Part shown: piece after piece, positions 9,701 through 17,505 of the stretch
Layout: each line of letters starts with the position of its first letter
How positions within the stretch are numbered: the stretch's first letter is position 1
Origin: Pseudomonas syringae CC1557
GTDB taxonomy: Bacteria; Pseudomonadota; Gammaproteobacteria; Pseudomonadales; Pseudomonadaceae
Reading direction: 5' to 3'
Assembly (NCBI RefSeq): GCF_000452705.1
Contig: NZ_CP007014.1
Span: 3,348,001-3,412,000 of the forward strand
DNA: 64,000 nucleotides
The notes under the pieces: generated by a model
Databases searched by the model: none
The model's input: the letters and a program-made list of their open reading frames with translations, nothing else
What the model was told of the DNA's origin: nothing
Translations under genes and position numbers: made by a program

Positions 9701-10253
9701 CCGTACTGCGCGTCACCTCGGCGTTACGGGTCAGGCGAAGTTGCTGCTCCATTTCCACCGCTTGCTCATACTCGGTGCGGATCTGATCGGTAATTCGTTT
9801 GCCACGTCCCGCCAGCACCGGCGCCAGAAAGTCGCCATTGTTGCGCCGCAAGTCGATCATTTGCTGGGCAAAAGCGTTCCACTCTTGCTGCATGGTGGAC
9901 AGACGCCTGAACCTGTCCTGTTGCGTGGGATTGTCTTCCACCAGTTTCATCAGCCCCTCAAGCTCAGCGGCCAACAACGGTTTGGCAAGCTCATAGGGGT
10001 CGAGAAAATGCTGATCGCCGGTCAGCAGAAAACCGCGCATGCCGGTTTCCATGTCGATGGAGAGCTTCATCGAGCGGTTGGTGTTATTAATGACCCTGTC
10101 GGTGTGCTCGACCCACTGTATTGCCGCCAGCAGATAACTGATCAACAGAATGAAGAAAACTGCACTCAGCACTCCGACACCCAGTGGCAAGCCTACGTTA
10201 CGTCCCAGTAACTTGCGAAAGCGCTGCTCATCGACGACAGACGACCGATTCAT
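6747..10253 (-). CDS. Large membrane hybrid histidine kinase (CHASE3, GAF, HisKA, HATPase, three receivers)
   Basis: A 1168-residue kinase. Transmembrane segments at about 20-45 and 185-207 enclose a CHASE3-type periplasmic sensor (ETGMRGFLLTG). A GAF domain covers about 245-395. A long Gln/Glu-rich coiled coil (about 395-490) leads to HisKA with H504 (SHELRTPLN) and an ATPase domain ending in GTGLGLS. A proline-rich linker precedes three receivers with phospho-Asp at D826 (LLDMRLPDHSG), D948 (MIIDLKLPDMLG) and D1095 (LMDVMMPEMDG). ATG is preceded by an AGGGAT-type ribosome site. It is the first gene of the operon with cheR, cheB and a second kinase. The family feeds multistep phosphorelays; the ligand cannot be read from sequence. 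Confidence 0.9.
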   Translation of the reverse strand: MNRSSVVDEQRFRKLLGRNVGLPLGVGVLSAVFFILLISYLLAAIQWVEHTDRVINNTNRSMKLSIDMETGMRGFLLTGDQHFLDPYELAKPLLAAELEGLMKLVEDNPTQQDRFRRLSTMQQEWNAFAQQMIDLRRNNGDFLAPVLAGRGKRITDQIRTEYEQAVEMEQQLRLTRNAEVTRSTVISVSLYLIFVVIVSGILAYIGRRDLMSLSGTYSENIRLQEINAERLQKVAWLRNGQSELAEQVLGQLTLNMLGSHILQFLTRYLGASVGAVYIRQEHGGLSRVASYGFSREQEQQAQVIHSDEGIVGQAALQKRIITLDELPESYFFKVASGLGEGSPRSVIVVPTSNDDQINGVIELGFLRPLTERDIEFLELVSENVGTSIEAARYRQRLQEVLAETQQLNEELQVQQEELRTANEELEEQSRILKESQAHLETQQAELEQTNEQLAEQSKALSDQRDALDRNNEELSIAQTELQARADELQRSSKYKSEFLANMSHELRTPLNSSLILAKLLAENPKENLTAEQVKFAESIYSAGNDLLNLINDILDISKVEAGKLEVRPENSSVPRLVEGLRSMFQPLAAEKKLAFTVDIQAGAPTMLFTDRQRLEQILKNLLSNAIKFTEAGAVSMIVSRQPGEGIVFSVRDSGIGIAEEHQQGIFEAFRQADGTTNRRYGGTGLGLSISRDLAALLGGSISVTSAPGQGSIFTLVLPEQYVEQGAAEPGIEPVIAASPAQRLPEPVAPVIQQPTVVEPAVPVFADDREKAPFERRCILVIEDEVRFAQILFDLAHELGYDCLVAHAADDGFNLAARYTPDAILLDMRLPDHSGLTVLQRLKELAPTRHIPVHVISVEDRQEAALHMGAIGYAVKPTTREELKDVFAKLEAKLTQKVKRILLVEDDALQRDSIARLIGDDDIEITAVGFAQEALDLLRDHVYDCMIIDLKLPDMLGNELLKRMSTEDICSFPPVIVYTGRNMTRDEEAELMKYSRSIIIKGARSPERLLDEVTLFLHKVESQLSNERQKMLKTARSRDKVFEARKILVVDDDVRNIFALTSALEHKGAVVEIARNGFEAIAKLNEVEDIDLVLMDVMMPEMDGYEATIEIRKDPRWRKLPIIAVTAKAMKDDQERCLQAGSNDYLAKPIDLDRLFSLIRVWLPKMERI

Positions 10254-10585
10254 GAAATATCCCTGACAAATGGATCAAAACGATAGAGTTTGCCGTAATC
10301 CTACGGAAAACACTCTCATTTCTCACATAGAGGATTGAAATTTCACACATAAATCGGCGATAAGCACGCCGACGTCTGTGCGCTTGTCACATGGACCCCA
10401 AATTGCAGTCGCGATTCCCGGTATTTGTTCACCCATTGAACTTCTTTACCGCTTTTACTTACTGATACATAGACTTTATAAAATGCTGACAGGCCGACTT
10501 GGCTATGCTGAGTTGATGAAGCAGGATGCATGGCATTCAGCGCTGTTTGCGTGACAACCCCATTCAAGGCTTTAAGGAGTTAACC
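10254..10585. promoter_or_regulatory. Divergent intergenic region between the hybrid kinase operon and a receiver gene
   Basis: A 332-base gap that is A+T-richer than its surroundings. It must hold the promoters of the leftward kinase-cheR-cheB operon and the rightward receiver-glycosyltransferase pair. An AAGGAG ribosome site (10574-10579) serves the receiver. No operator or promoter could be assigned with confidence. A short leftward frame within it has no ribosome site and is not called. Confidence 0.4.
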
Positions 10586-10945
10586 ATGCCGGACGCTGCG
10601 AGCACCATTCTTGTGGTCGAAGACGACGCCATTGTGCGCATGCTGATTGTCGACGTGCTCGAAGAGCTGGAGTACACCGTGCTTGAGGCCGAAGACGCGA
10701 CCTCTGCGCTGGAGTTGGTGACAGATCCCGGCAATCGCATCGATCTGCTGATGACCGACCAGGGGTTGCCTGACATGAAGGGCACGGTGCTGGCTAAAAA
10801 AGTCATCGAGCTGCGCCCGGAGCTGCCTGTACTGTTCGCCAGCGGCTACTCCGAAAACATCGACGTTCCACCCGGCATGCACTCTATCGGCAAGCCGTTC
10901 TCTATCGACCAGTTGCGCGACAAGGTAAAAAGCATTCTTGTCTAG
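10586..10945 (+). CDS. Stand-alone response regulator receiver protein
   Basis: A 119-residue receiver with no output domain. The acidic pocket VEDD lies at 11-14, the phospho-Asp is D58 (LLMTDQGLPDMKG) and the conserved Lys lies in IGKPF near 103. ATG has a strong AAGGAG site 7 bases upstream. It is divergent from the CHASE3 hybrid kinase, which makes it a likely partner in that phosphorelay. The following glycosyltransferase frame begins 8 bases before its stop, so output may be at the level of that enzyme. It is similar in layout to the receiver at 3599-3976. Confidence 0.86.
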   Translation: MPDAASTILVVEDDAIVRMLIVDVLEELEYTVLEAEDATSALELVTDPGNRIDLLMTDQGLPDMKGTVLAKKVIELRPELPVLFASGYSENIDVPPGMHSIGKPFSIDQLRDKVKSILV

Positions 10946-12254
10946 TCTCGACGCTGCGCCTGCCCTCTCCCGCGAAGACACAAAAAACCGGCTGCTGATT
11001 ATCGGCTATGTCTGGCCCGAGCCGCGCTCGTCGGCGGCCAGCGGGCACATGATGCAGCTGATCCAGTGCTTTCTCGAACATGACTGGCAAATCACCTTCG
11101 CCAGCCCTGCCACAGAAGGCGAGCACCGCGCCGACCTGGTCAGCCTCGGCATTAGCGAGGTGCGGATAGCCCTTAACTGCAGCACTTTTGACACGTTTGT
11201 GGCCGGGTTGCAGCCACACGTCGTGCTGTTCGATCAGTTCATGATCGAGGAGCAGTTTGGCTGGCGCGTCGAACAGCAGTGCCCGGATGCCCTGCGCATT
11301 CTGGAAACTTCGGATTTTCAGAGCCTGCGTCACGCAAGGCATCAGATGCTCAAAGACCGGCCCGACGATCTTCCGGGCCTTTTTGCAGCATCAGCAAGCG
11401 ACCTGTTTGCGCAGATTGCCGCCAGCGACCTGGCACAGCGCGAGGTCGCCTCGCTGTATCGCTGCGACCTCAACCTGATGACGTCGGACGTGGAAATCGA
11501 GCTGCTGACCGGTCAGTTCGGGCTTGCGGCCTCGCTGCTGCACTGGTGCCCGCTGATGATCAATGCTGTGCCTGACCACGCCAGGCCGTTCGATGAGCGT
11601 GCGCACTTCCTGAGCATCGGCAATTTTCGCCACGCGCCTAACTGGGACGCGGTGCTGTGGATGAAAACAGCTATCTGGCCGCTGATCAGAAAACAACTTC
11701 CCGACGCTCAATTGCATATCTATGGTGCCTATACGCCGCCAAAAGCGACCGCACTGCACAATGCGGCACAGGGCTTCCACATCATGCAGTGGGCTGAAGA
11801 TGCGCTGCAGGTCATGTCGCAGGCACGCGTCTGTCTGGCCCCTTTGCGCTTTGGTGCCGGGATCAAAGGCAAATTCATGGACGCCATGCTCTGCGGCACA
11901 CCGTCAGTGACCACACCCATCGGTTCGGAAGCCATGAGCGGCGGCCTGCCGTGGCCCGGTGCAATCGCCAGCGATCCGGCGCAGATCGCCGCTGCGGCAG
12001 TTCAGCTCTATCGCAACCGCACGCTGTGGCTGGAGGCGCAGCGTGCGGGTTGGGTGCTGTTGCAAGCGCGCTATAGGCAACAGCAGCACAGCGCCAGCCT
12101 TATGGAGCGCATAGAGATCCTGCGCAGTAATTTGCCCGCCCATCGACTGGCCAACTTCACTGGCGCGATGCTTCGGCATCACCACCATAAAAGCACCAAA
12201 TACATGGCGCAATGGATTGAAGCCAAGAATCGCCACAAGGATGAAGGTATCTAG
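10938..12254 (+). CDS. Glycosyltransferase, GT4-like fold
   Basis: A 438-residue glycosyltransferase. The N-terminal half begins with LLIIGYVWPEP and the C-terminal half has a nucleotide-sugar-binding region (IYGAYTPPKATALHN, then LRFGAGIKGKFMDAMLCGTPSVTTPIGSEAM), typical of GT-B enzymes. The acceptor and sugar are unknown. The proposed TTG start overlaps the preceding receiver stop by 8 bases and has only a weak ribosome site, consistent with coupling. An alternative start further in would lose little of the conserved fold. Its stop shares the CTAG tetranucleotide with the stop of cobF on the other strand. It may modify a surface polysaccharide or protein under control of the adjacent signalling genes, which is inference. 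Confidence 0.75.
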   Translation: MSSLDAAPALSREDTKNRLLIIGYVWPEPRSSAASGHMMQLIQCFLEHDWQITFASPATEGEHRADLVSLGISEVRIALNCSTFDTFVAGLQPHVVLFDQFMIEEQFGWRVEQQCPDALRILETSDFQSLRHARHQMLKDRPDDLPGLFAASASDLFAQIAASDLAQREVASLYRCDLNLMTSDVEIELLTGQFGLAASLLHWCPLMINAVPDHARPFDERAHFLSIGNFRHAPNWDAVLWMKTAIWPLIRKQLPDAQLHIYGAYTPPKATALHNAAQGFHIMQWAEDALQVMSQARVCLAPLRFGAGIKGKFMDAMLCGTPSVTTPIGSEAMSGGLPWPGAIASDPAQIAAAAVQLYRNRTLWLEAQRAGWVLLQARYRQQQHSASLMERIEILRSNLPAHRLANFTGAMLRHHHHKSTKYMAQWIEAKNRHKDEGI

Positions 12255-13009
12255 ACAGGTTTGCGTAGCAAATACGTATCCATGATCCAACCCTTGCGAC
12301 TGCGGGCCTCGGCGCGCAGTCGCTTGATCTGTTCACAGACGTCATCGAGCCTGCCGGCAACCAGTATTTCATCCGGCGTGCCCAGATAGGCGCCCCAGTA
12401 AATGTCCAGCCCCTGCCCGACATGACGCTCGAAACTGCACTGTGCGTCGAGCATCACCACTACATTTCCTGGCGCGTCATCAGGCATGCTCGCCAGGCGT
12501 CGGCCGGTGGTAATGAGGATCGACTCACCAATCCGGTTGAGCGGTACACGATGCCTGGCCACCAGGGCCTGGACGCTGGTGATGCCGGGAATCACCTGAT
12601 AATCGAATGCCTCGTTGCCGCGCGCCAGTACCCGATCAAGGATACGCAGCGTGCTGTCGTACAACGACGGATCGCCCCACACCAGAAATGCGCCGACCTG
12701 CTGCGCCTTCAGCTCATCACCGATAAGCCGTTCGAATAACGCGGCGCGCTGCTCATGCCAGTGCTCGATGCCCCGCTCATAGACATCCGGATCGTTTTCG
12801 CGCCTGGGGTCCTGAACCTGGACGATCCGGTAGCGCTGATGAGTGATATATCGCTCACAGACCGCCTTGCGCAGCTGCAAGAGCTCGTCGTCGACATAGC
12901 CCTTGTCGAGCACGAAGATCACCTCGGCGCGATTCAGGGCGTTGATCGCCTGCACGGTAATCTGCTCGGGATCACCGGCGCCCATGCCAATCAGAAGGAT
13001 CTGTTTCAT
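12251..13009 (-). CDS. cobF: Precorrin-6A synthase (deacetylating), CobF
   Basis: A 252-residue SAM-dependent methyltransferase of the cobalamin (aerobic) pathway. CobF methylates precorrin-5 at C-1 and releases acetate to give precorrin-6A. Family marks are the N-terminal LIGMGAGDPEQITVQA and the tetrapyrrole methylase motifs VWGDPSLYDST and VIPGITSVQA. The ATG start gives the normal N-terminus; upstream codons to 13084 are open but not conserved. No other cob genes are nearby, so this step is separated from the main cobalamin locus. It converges on the glycosyltransferase with overlapping stops. Confidence 0.9.
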   Translation of the reverse strand: MKQILLIGMGAGDPEQITVQAINALNRAEVIFVLDKGYVDDELLQLRKAVCERYITHQRYRIVQVQDPRRENDPDVYERGIEHWHEQRAALFERLIGDELKAQQVGAFLVWGDPSLYDSTLRILDRVLARGNEAFDYQVIPGITSVQALVARHRVPLNRIGESILITTGRRLASMPDDAPGNVVVMLDAQCSFERHVGQGLDIYWGAYLGTPDEILVAGRLDDVCEQIKRLRAEARSRKGWIMDTYLLRKPV

Positions 13010-13140
13010 CGAGCGAAAAATTCCCGTGTGGCCAGTCAGGTCGAGCGCCTGATCGTAGGCGATTTTTCGCTGGCGATGACGCACTGAAGCAAAAAATCAG
13101 GCACATTACCGCTCTGGCAATTGCTGAAAACGACGACGCC

Positions 13141-14046
13141 ATGAATAAAACAACAAGAATCGCCGACCCCTCCTACGAGCTGATGGACGACCACAACGGC
13201 CTGTCGATCATCTATCGCGAGCATGGTTTCCCCTGCCCGCTGGTGCGCTGGCATTTCCACAAGGAATACGAACTGCACCTGATTGTTGCCAGCTCTGGCA
13301 AGGTGTTCGTCGGCGATTACATCGGTAACTTCAATCCCGCCAGCCTGTTTCTGACCGGTCCCAACCTGCCGCACAACTGGATCAGTCAGGTCGACGAGGG
13401 CCAAGTGGTGCCCAAGCGCGACATGCTGGTCAACTTTACCGATGAATTGCTGGAAAGCGGCAATCAGGTGTTTGCCGAACTCAGAACCCTCACCCCATTG
13501 CTGGAGCGCGCCCGCTATGGGATCGAATTCCGCTGCAAGCGCACGATTCGTCAGGCGATGAAGCAGATGCAGAAAATTGCCGACTCAAGCGGCGTCACGC
13601 GCCTTGGGCACTTTTTCATTCTGCTTGAGCTGCTGGCAGCCAGCGACGACTACCAGTTGCTGTCGGGCACGGCCGTCTCGCACACCGCAGACGAACACAG
13701 TGTCGACCGCACCAACCGCGCCGTGGACTATATTTTCGCCCATTACAGCCGGGAACTGCCGCTTGAGGAAGTGGCTGACTATCTGGGCATGAAACCCACC
13801 TACTTTTCCAGAGTGTTCAAGCAGGCCACCGGGCGCTGCTTCGTGGAGTTCGTCAACCGGTTACGCATCAGCAAGTCCTGCGAGCTGCTGGCAGATGGCG
13901 ACAAGCCGGTGACGGACGTGTGCTTCGAATCGGGTTTCAACAACATTTCCAACTTCAACCGGCGCTTTCAGCAGCTCAAGGGCATGACGCCTTCGCACTA
14001 TCGGCGCCTCGCCGTACAACGCCTGACCGAGCAAAACCTGTACTGA
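13141..14046 (+). CDS. mtlR: AraC-family activator of mannitol metabolism, MtlR
   Basis: A 301-residue AraC/XylS regulator. An N-terminal cupin-like sensor region (WHFHKEYELHLI) is followed by two helix-turn-helix motifs at the C-terminus (LEEVADYLGMKPTYFSRVFK and VCFESGFNNISNFNRRF). It lies directly upstream of and in line with the mtlEFGKDYZ genes, 241 bases before mtlE. In P. fluorescens the homologous MtlR activates that operon in response to mannitol, sorbitol and arabitol. Location and family make this role very likely here. Confidence 0.88.
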   Translation: MNKTTRIADPSYELMDDHNGLSIIYREHGFPCPLVRWHFHKEYELHLIVASSGKVFVGDYIGNFNPASLFLTGPNLPHNWISQVDEGQVVPKRDMLVNFTDELLESGNQVFAELRTLTPLLERARYGIEFRCKRTIRQAMKQMQKIADSSGVTRLGHFFILLELLAASDDYQLLSGTAVSHTADEHSVDRTNRAVDYIFAHYSRELPLEEVADYLGMKPTYFSRVFKQATGRCFVEFVNRLRISKSCELLADGDKPVTDVCFESGFNNISNFNRRFQQLKGMTPSHYRRLAVQRLTEQNLY

Positions 14047-14287
14047 TTTGCCCCCCGCCGCGCAATCTTCGTCTACGCTGCAATTGCCTCAAAGCTTGCC
14101 CAAGGGCGATTGCGCTGCATCGCCTCTGAACAGCCTTGTGCAAAAAAGTATCAGCCAGAGTGCGGTGCAGGATTTGTCTTTCAGGCTGAACGCCGTTGTA
14201 ATCAGTCCACATCTTCCTCACCTCCGGAAGAGAAAAAAACAATAACCATCCTTCTACTGCTCACTGGGCGTGGAAGAGGAGTGATCA
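14047..14287 (+). promoter_or_regulatory. mtlE upstream control region
   Basis: A 241-base region between mtlR and mtlE, expected to carry the MtlR-dependent promoter. A loose direct repeat, TTGTGCAAAAAAG (from about 14136) and GGTGCAGGATTTG (from about 14164), is a possible MtlR half-site pair. An AGAGGAG ribosome site lies just before the mtlE ATG. No promoter hexamers are assigned. Confidence 0.4.
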
Positions 14288-15610
14288 ATGAAAACCTCAG
14301 CAAAACTTCTGCTCGCCAGTTCCGTCCTCAGCACTTGCTTCGTGTTCAGTGGCAGCGCCACTGCGGGGACCGTGACCATTGCCACGGTCAACAACAGCGA
14401 CATGATTCGCATGCAGCGCCTCTCCAAGACCTTTGAAGAAAAGCACCCCGACATCAAGCTCAACTGGGTGGTGCTGGAAGAGAACGTCCTGCGCCAACGC
14501 CTGACCACCGACATTGCCACCAAGGGCGGCCAGTTCGACGTACTGACCATCGGCATGTACGAAGCCTCACTCTGGGGCCAGAAAGGCTGGTTGCAGGAAA
14601 TGAAGGACTTGCCAGCCAGTTATGAGCTGGACGACGTCTTCCCGTCGGTGCGTGACGGCCTGTCGGTGGACGGCAAACTGTTCGCCCTGCCGTTTTACGC
14701 CGAAGCATCGATCACCTATTACCGCACCGACCTTTTCAAAGCAGCCGGCCTGACCATGCCGGAACGCCCGACGTGGACGCAGATAGCCGAATATGCGGGC
14801 AAACTGACCGATAAGTCCAAGGAACAGTACGGCCTCTGCCTGCGTGGCAAAGCGGGCTGGGGCGAGAACATGGCGCTGATCACCACACTGGCCAACGCTT
14901 ATGGCGGACGCTGGTTCGATGAGCAGTGGAAGCCGCAGTTCGATCAGCCGGAATGGAAGAACGCACTGACCTATTACGTCGATACCCTGAAGCAGTCCGG
15001 CCCGCCGGGCGCCTCCAGCAACGGTTTCAACGAAAACCTCGCGCTGTTCAACAGCGGCAAGTGTGCGATCTGGGTAGACGCCAGCGTCGCCGGCTCGTTT
15101 GTCACCGACAAGAAGCAAAGCAAGGTGGCTGACAGCGTAGGCTTCACCTACGCCCCGCACGAAGTGACCGACAAGGGCTCATCGTGGCTGTATTCATGGT
15201 CGCTGGCGATCCCGACCAGCGCCAAAAATGCGAAAGATGCTGCCGAATTCACTCAGTGGGCCACCTCGAAAGAGTACGCCAAACTGGTAGCCGACACCGA
15301 CGGCGTGTCCAACGTACCGCCAGGCACTCGCGCTTCGACCTACACCGATGAGTACAAGAAAGCCGCACCGTTCGCCAACATCACGCTGGAGTCGTTGAAG
15401 AAGGCTGATCCCAAGTCGCCAACGCTCAAGCCAGTGCCTTATGTCGGTATTCAACTGGTCACCATCCCTGAGTTCCAGGCCATCGGCACCAGTGTCGGCC
15501 AGCAGTTCTCTGCCGCACTGATCGGCCAGTCCACTGTTGAAAAATCCTTGGCAAATGCGCAGACCGCCACCGAGCGGGATATGAAACGGGCGGGTTACCC
15601 GAAGAAGTAA
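14288..15610 (+). CDS. mtlE: Mannitol/sorbitol ABC transporter, periplasmic binding protein
   Basis: A 440-residue sugar-binding protein of the family-1 solute-binding group. A Sec signal peptide runs to about residue 26 (cleavage after SATA). The mature protein begins with the TIATVNNSDM strand, and LPFYAEASITYYRTDLFK and YGLCLRGKAGWGEN are typical of polyol binders. AGAGGAG precedes the ATG. It is the first gene of the operon. A stable hairpin follows its stop, which would favour its overproduction relative to the permeases. Confidence 0.93.
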   Translation: MKTSAKLLLASSVLSTCFVFSGSATAGTVTIATVNNSDMIRMQRLSKTFEEKHPDIKLNWVVLEENVLRQRLTTDIATKGGQFDVLTIGMYEASLWGQKGWLQEMKDLPASYELDDVFPSVRDGLSVDGKLFALPFYAEASITYYRTDLFKAAGLTMPERPTWTQIAEYAGKLTDKSKEQYGLCLRGKAGWGENMALITTLANAYGGRWFDEQWKPQFDQPEWKNALTYYVDTLKQSGPPGASSNGFNENLALFNSGKCAIWVDASVAGSFVTDKKQSKVADSVGFTYAPHEVTDKGSSWLYSWSLAIPTSAKNAKDAAEFTQWATSKEYAKLVADTDGVSNVPPGTRASTYTDEYKKAAPFANITLESLKKADPKSPTLKPVPYVGIQLVTIPEFQAIGTSVGQQFSAALIGQSTVEKSLANAQTATERDMKRAGYPKK

Positions 15611-15611
15611 A

Positions 15612-15628
15612 CGCCCTGAATCAGGGCG
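15612..15628 (+). other. Intergenic hairpin between mtlE and mtlF
   Basis: CGCCCTG-AAT-CAGGGCG forms a 7-bp GC-rich stem starting two bases after the mtlE stop. There is no following T tract, so it is probably an mRNA-stabilising or partial attenuation element rather than a full terminator. Such hairpins are common after binding-protein genes. Confidence 0.5.
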
Positions 15629-15697
15629 CAGGCTGCGGCTTGCGTCCTGTCGCTCATCTGCGCAACACCTTTGGTGCAATCCGGTTCGGAGCTCCCC

Positions 15698-16630
15698 ATG
15701 ACTACCTCAGCCACTCCTGAACGCACGGACCTGTCCGGCGATCAGCCCCCGCTCAAACATCATCGGTTCAAACCAGGCTGGTTTTTGGTCAGCCCCTCCG
15801 TCGCACTGCTGCTGATCTGGATGATCGTGCCACTGGGCATGACCATCTATTTCTCGCTGATCCGTTACAACCTGCTGTCCCCCGGCGAAAACGAGTTTGT
15901 CGGGCTGGAGAACTTTCAGTATTTCGTCACTGACAGCGGCTTTTTGCCCGGTGCCGGTAATACCTTGCTGCTGGTCGGTAGCGTACTGGCGATCAGCGTG
16001 ATCCTCGGTGTGCTGATTTCGGCGCTGCTGGAAGCCAGCGAGTTTTTTGGTCGCGGCATCGTTCGCGTACTGCTGATCTCGCCGTTCTTCATCATGCCGA
16101 CGGTCAGCGCGCTGATCTGGAAAAACCTGATCTTTCATCCGGTCTCCGGCGTGCTGGCGGCGGTGTGGAAGTTCTTCGGCGCCGAACCGATTGACTGGTT
16201 CGCGCATTATCCGATGCTGTCGATCATTATTATTGTGTCCTGGCAGTGGCTGCCGTTCGCCATCCTGATCCTGATGACCGCCATGCAGTCGCTGGATCAG
16301 GAACAGAAAGAAGCGGCGCGCCTCGACGGTGCCGGTCCGATCGCGATCTTCTGGCACCTGACCCTGCCGCACCTGGCCCGCCCTATCGCGGTAGTGGTGA
16401 TGATCGAGACGATCTTCCTGCTCTCGGTGTTCGCGGAGATCTTTACCACCACCAATGGCGGGCCGGGTTTTGCCTCGACCAACCTGGCGTACCTGATCTA
16501 CATCCAGGCACTGCTGCAGTTCGACGTCGGCATGGCCTCGGCGGGCGGGCTTATCGCCGTCGTCATTGCCAACATCGCGGCGATCATCCTGATCCGGATG
16601 ATCGGCAAAAACCTCACCGACAAGTCATGA
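15698..16630 (+). CDS. mtlF: Mannitol/sorbitol ABC transporter permease
   Basis: A 310-residue inner-membrane permease with six predicted transmembrane helices and the EAA-loop motif (EAARLDGAGPIAIFWHLTLP) that contacts the ATPase. The ATG at 15698 has a CGGAG site. A TTG 27 bases upstream is an unlikely alternative. It pairs with mtlG to form the channel of the MtlEFGK importer. Confidence 0.92.
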   Translation: MTTSATPERTDLSGDQPPLKHHRFKPGWFLVSPSVALLLIWMIVPLGMTIYFSLIRYNLLSPGENEFVGLENFQYFVTDSGFLPGAGNTLLLVGSVLAISVILGVLISALLEASEFFGRGIVRVLLISPFFIMPTVSALIWKNLIFHPVSGVLAAVWKFFGAEPIDWFAHYPMLSIIIIVSWQWLPFAILILMTAMQSLDQEQKEAARLDGAGPIAIFWHLTLPHLARPIAVVVMIETIFLLSVFAEIFTTTNGGPGFASTNLAYLIYIQALLQFDVGMASAGGLIAVVIANIAAIILIRMIGKNLTDKS

Positions 16631-16640
16631 GGACCTTGCC

Positions 16641-17474
16641 ATGATGACCCTCAAGCAATCACGCCGCGTGCAAAGCCTGCTGCTCGGGACCCTGTCCTGG
16701 GTGATCGCTGCGCTGGTGTTCTTCCCGATCTTCTGGATGGTGCTGACCAGCTTCAAGACCGAGATCGACGCGTTTGCCACACCGCCGCAACTGTTCTTCA
16801 CGCCGACGCTGGAGAACTACCTGCACATTCAGGAGCGCAGCGATTACTTTCACTTTGCCTGGAACTCAGTGCTGATTTCCTTCAGCGCTACCGTTTTGGC
16901 CATGTTGATCGCCATTCCTGCCGCCTATTCCATGGCGTTCTTCGAGACCAAACGCACCAAGCGCACTCTGTTGTGGATGCTCTCGACCAAGATGCTGCCG
17001 CCGGTGGGCGTGCTGATGCCGATCTACCTGCTGGCCAAGACCTTTGGCCTGCTGGATTCAAGGCTGGCGTTGATCATCATCTATACGCTGATCAACCTGC
17101 CGATTGTCGTCTGGATGATTTACACCTACTTCAAGGACATTCCCGGCGAAATCCTCGAAGCCTCGCGGCTGGACGGGGCCAGCACCCGCCAGGAAATCTT
17201 TCGTGTGCTGATGCCAATCTGCAAGGGTGGCCTGGCCTCCACGGCACTGCTGTCGCTGATCCTGTGCTGGAACGAGGCGTTCTGGTCACTGAACCTTACC
17301 TCGTCCGCTGCTGCGCCGCTGACCGCACTGATCGCTTCCTACTCCAGCCCTGAAGGGTTGTTCTGGGCCAAGCTCTCAGCGGTATCGACCCTGGCGTGCG
17401 CACCCATCCTGATTTTCGGCTGGATCAGTCAGAAACAACTGGTTCGTGGCCTGTCGTTCGGCGCTGTCAAATAG
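16641..17474 (+). CDS. mtlG: Mannitol/sorbitol ABC transporter permease
   Basis: A 277-residue permease with about six membrane helices and an EAA loop (EASRLDGASTRQEIFRVLMP). It starts 10 bases after mtlF with a GAGGACC ribosome site. It is the second membrane subunit of the mannitol importer. Confidence 0.92.
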   Translation: MMTLKQSRRVQSLLLGTLSWVIAALVFFPIFWMVLTSFKTEIDAFATPPQLFFTPTLENYLHIQERSDYFHFAWNSVLISFSATVLAMLIAIPAAYSMAFFETKRTKRTLLWMLSTKMLPPVGVLMPIYLLAKTFGLLDSRLALIIIYTLINLPIVVWMIYTYFKDIPGEILEASRLDGASTRQEIFRVLMPICKGGLASTALLSLILCWNEAFWSLNLTSSAAAPLTALIASYSSPEGLFWAKLSAVSTLACAPILIFGWISQKQLVRGLSFGAVK

Positions 17475-17505
17475 CCCCGGCCCAAAGAATAAAAAGGAGT
17501 CCACC

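Noticed and set aside
10343..10567. 74-codon minus-strand frame in the kinase-receiver gap
   Set aside because: No ribosome site and non-protein-like composition; it lies in a promoter region.
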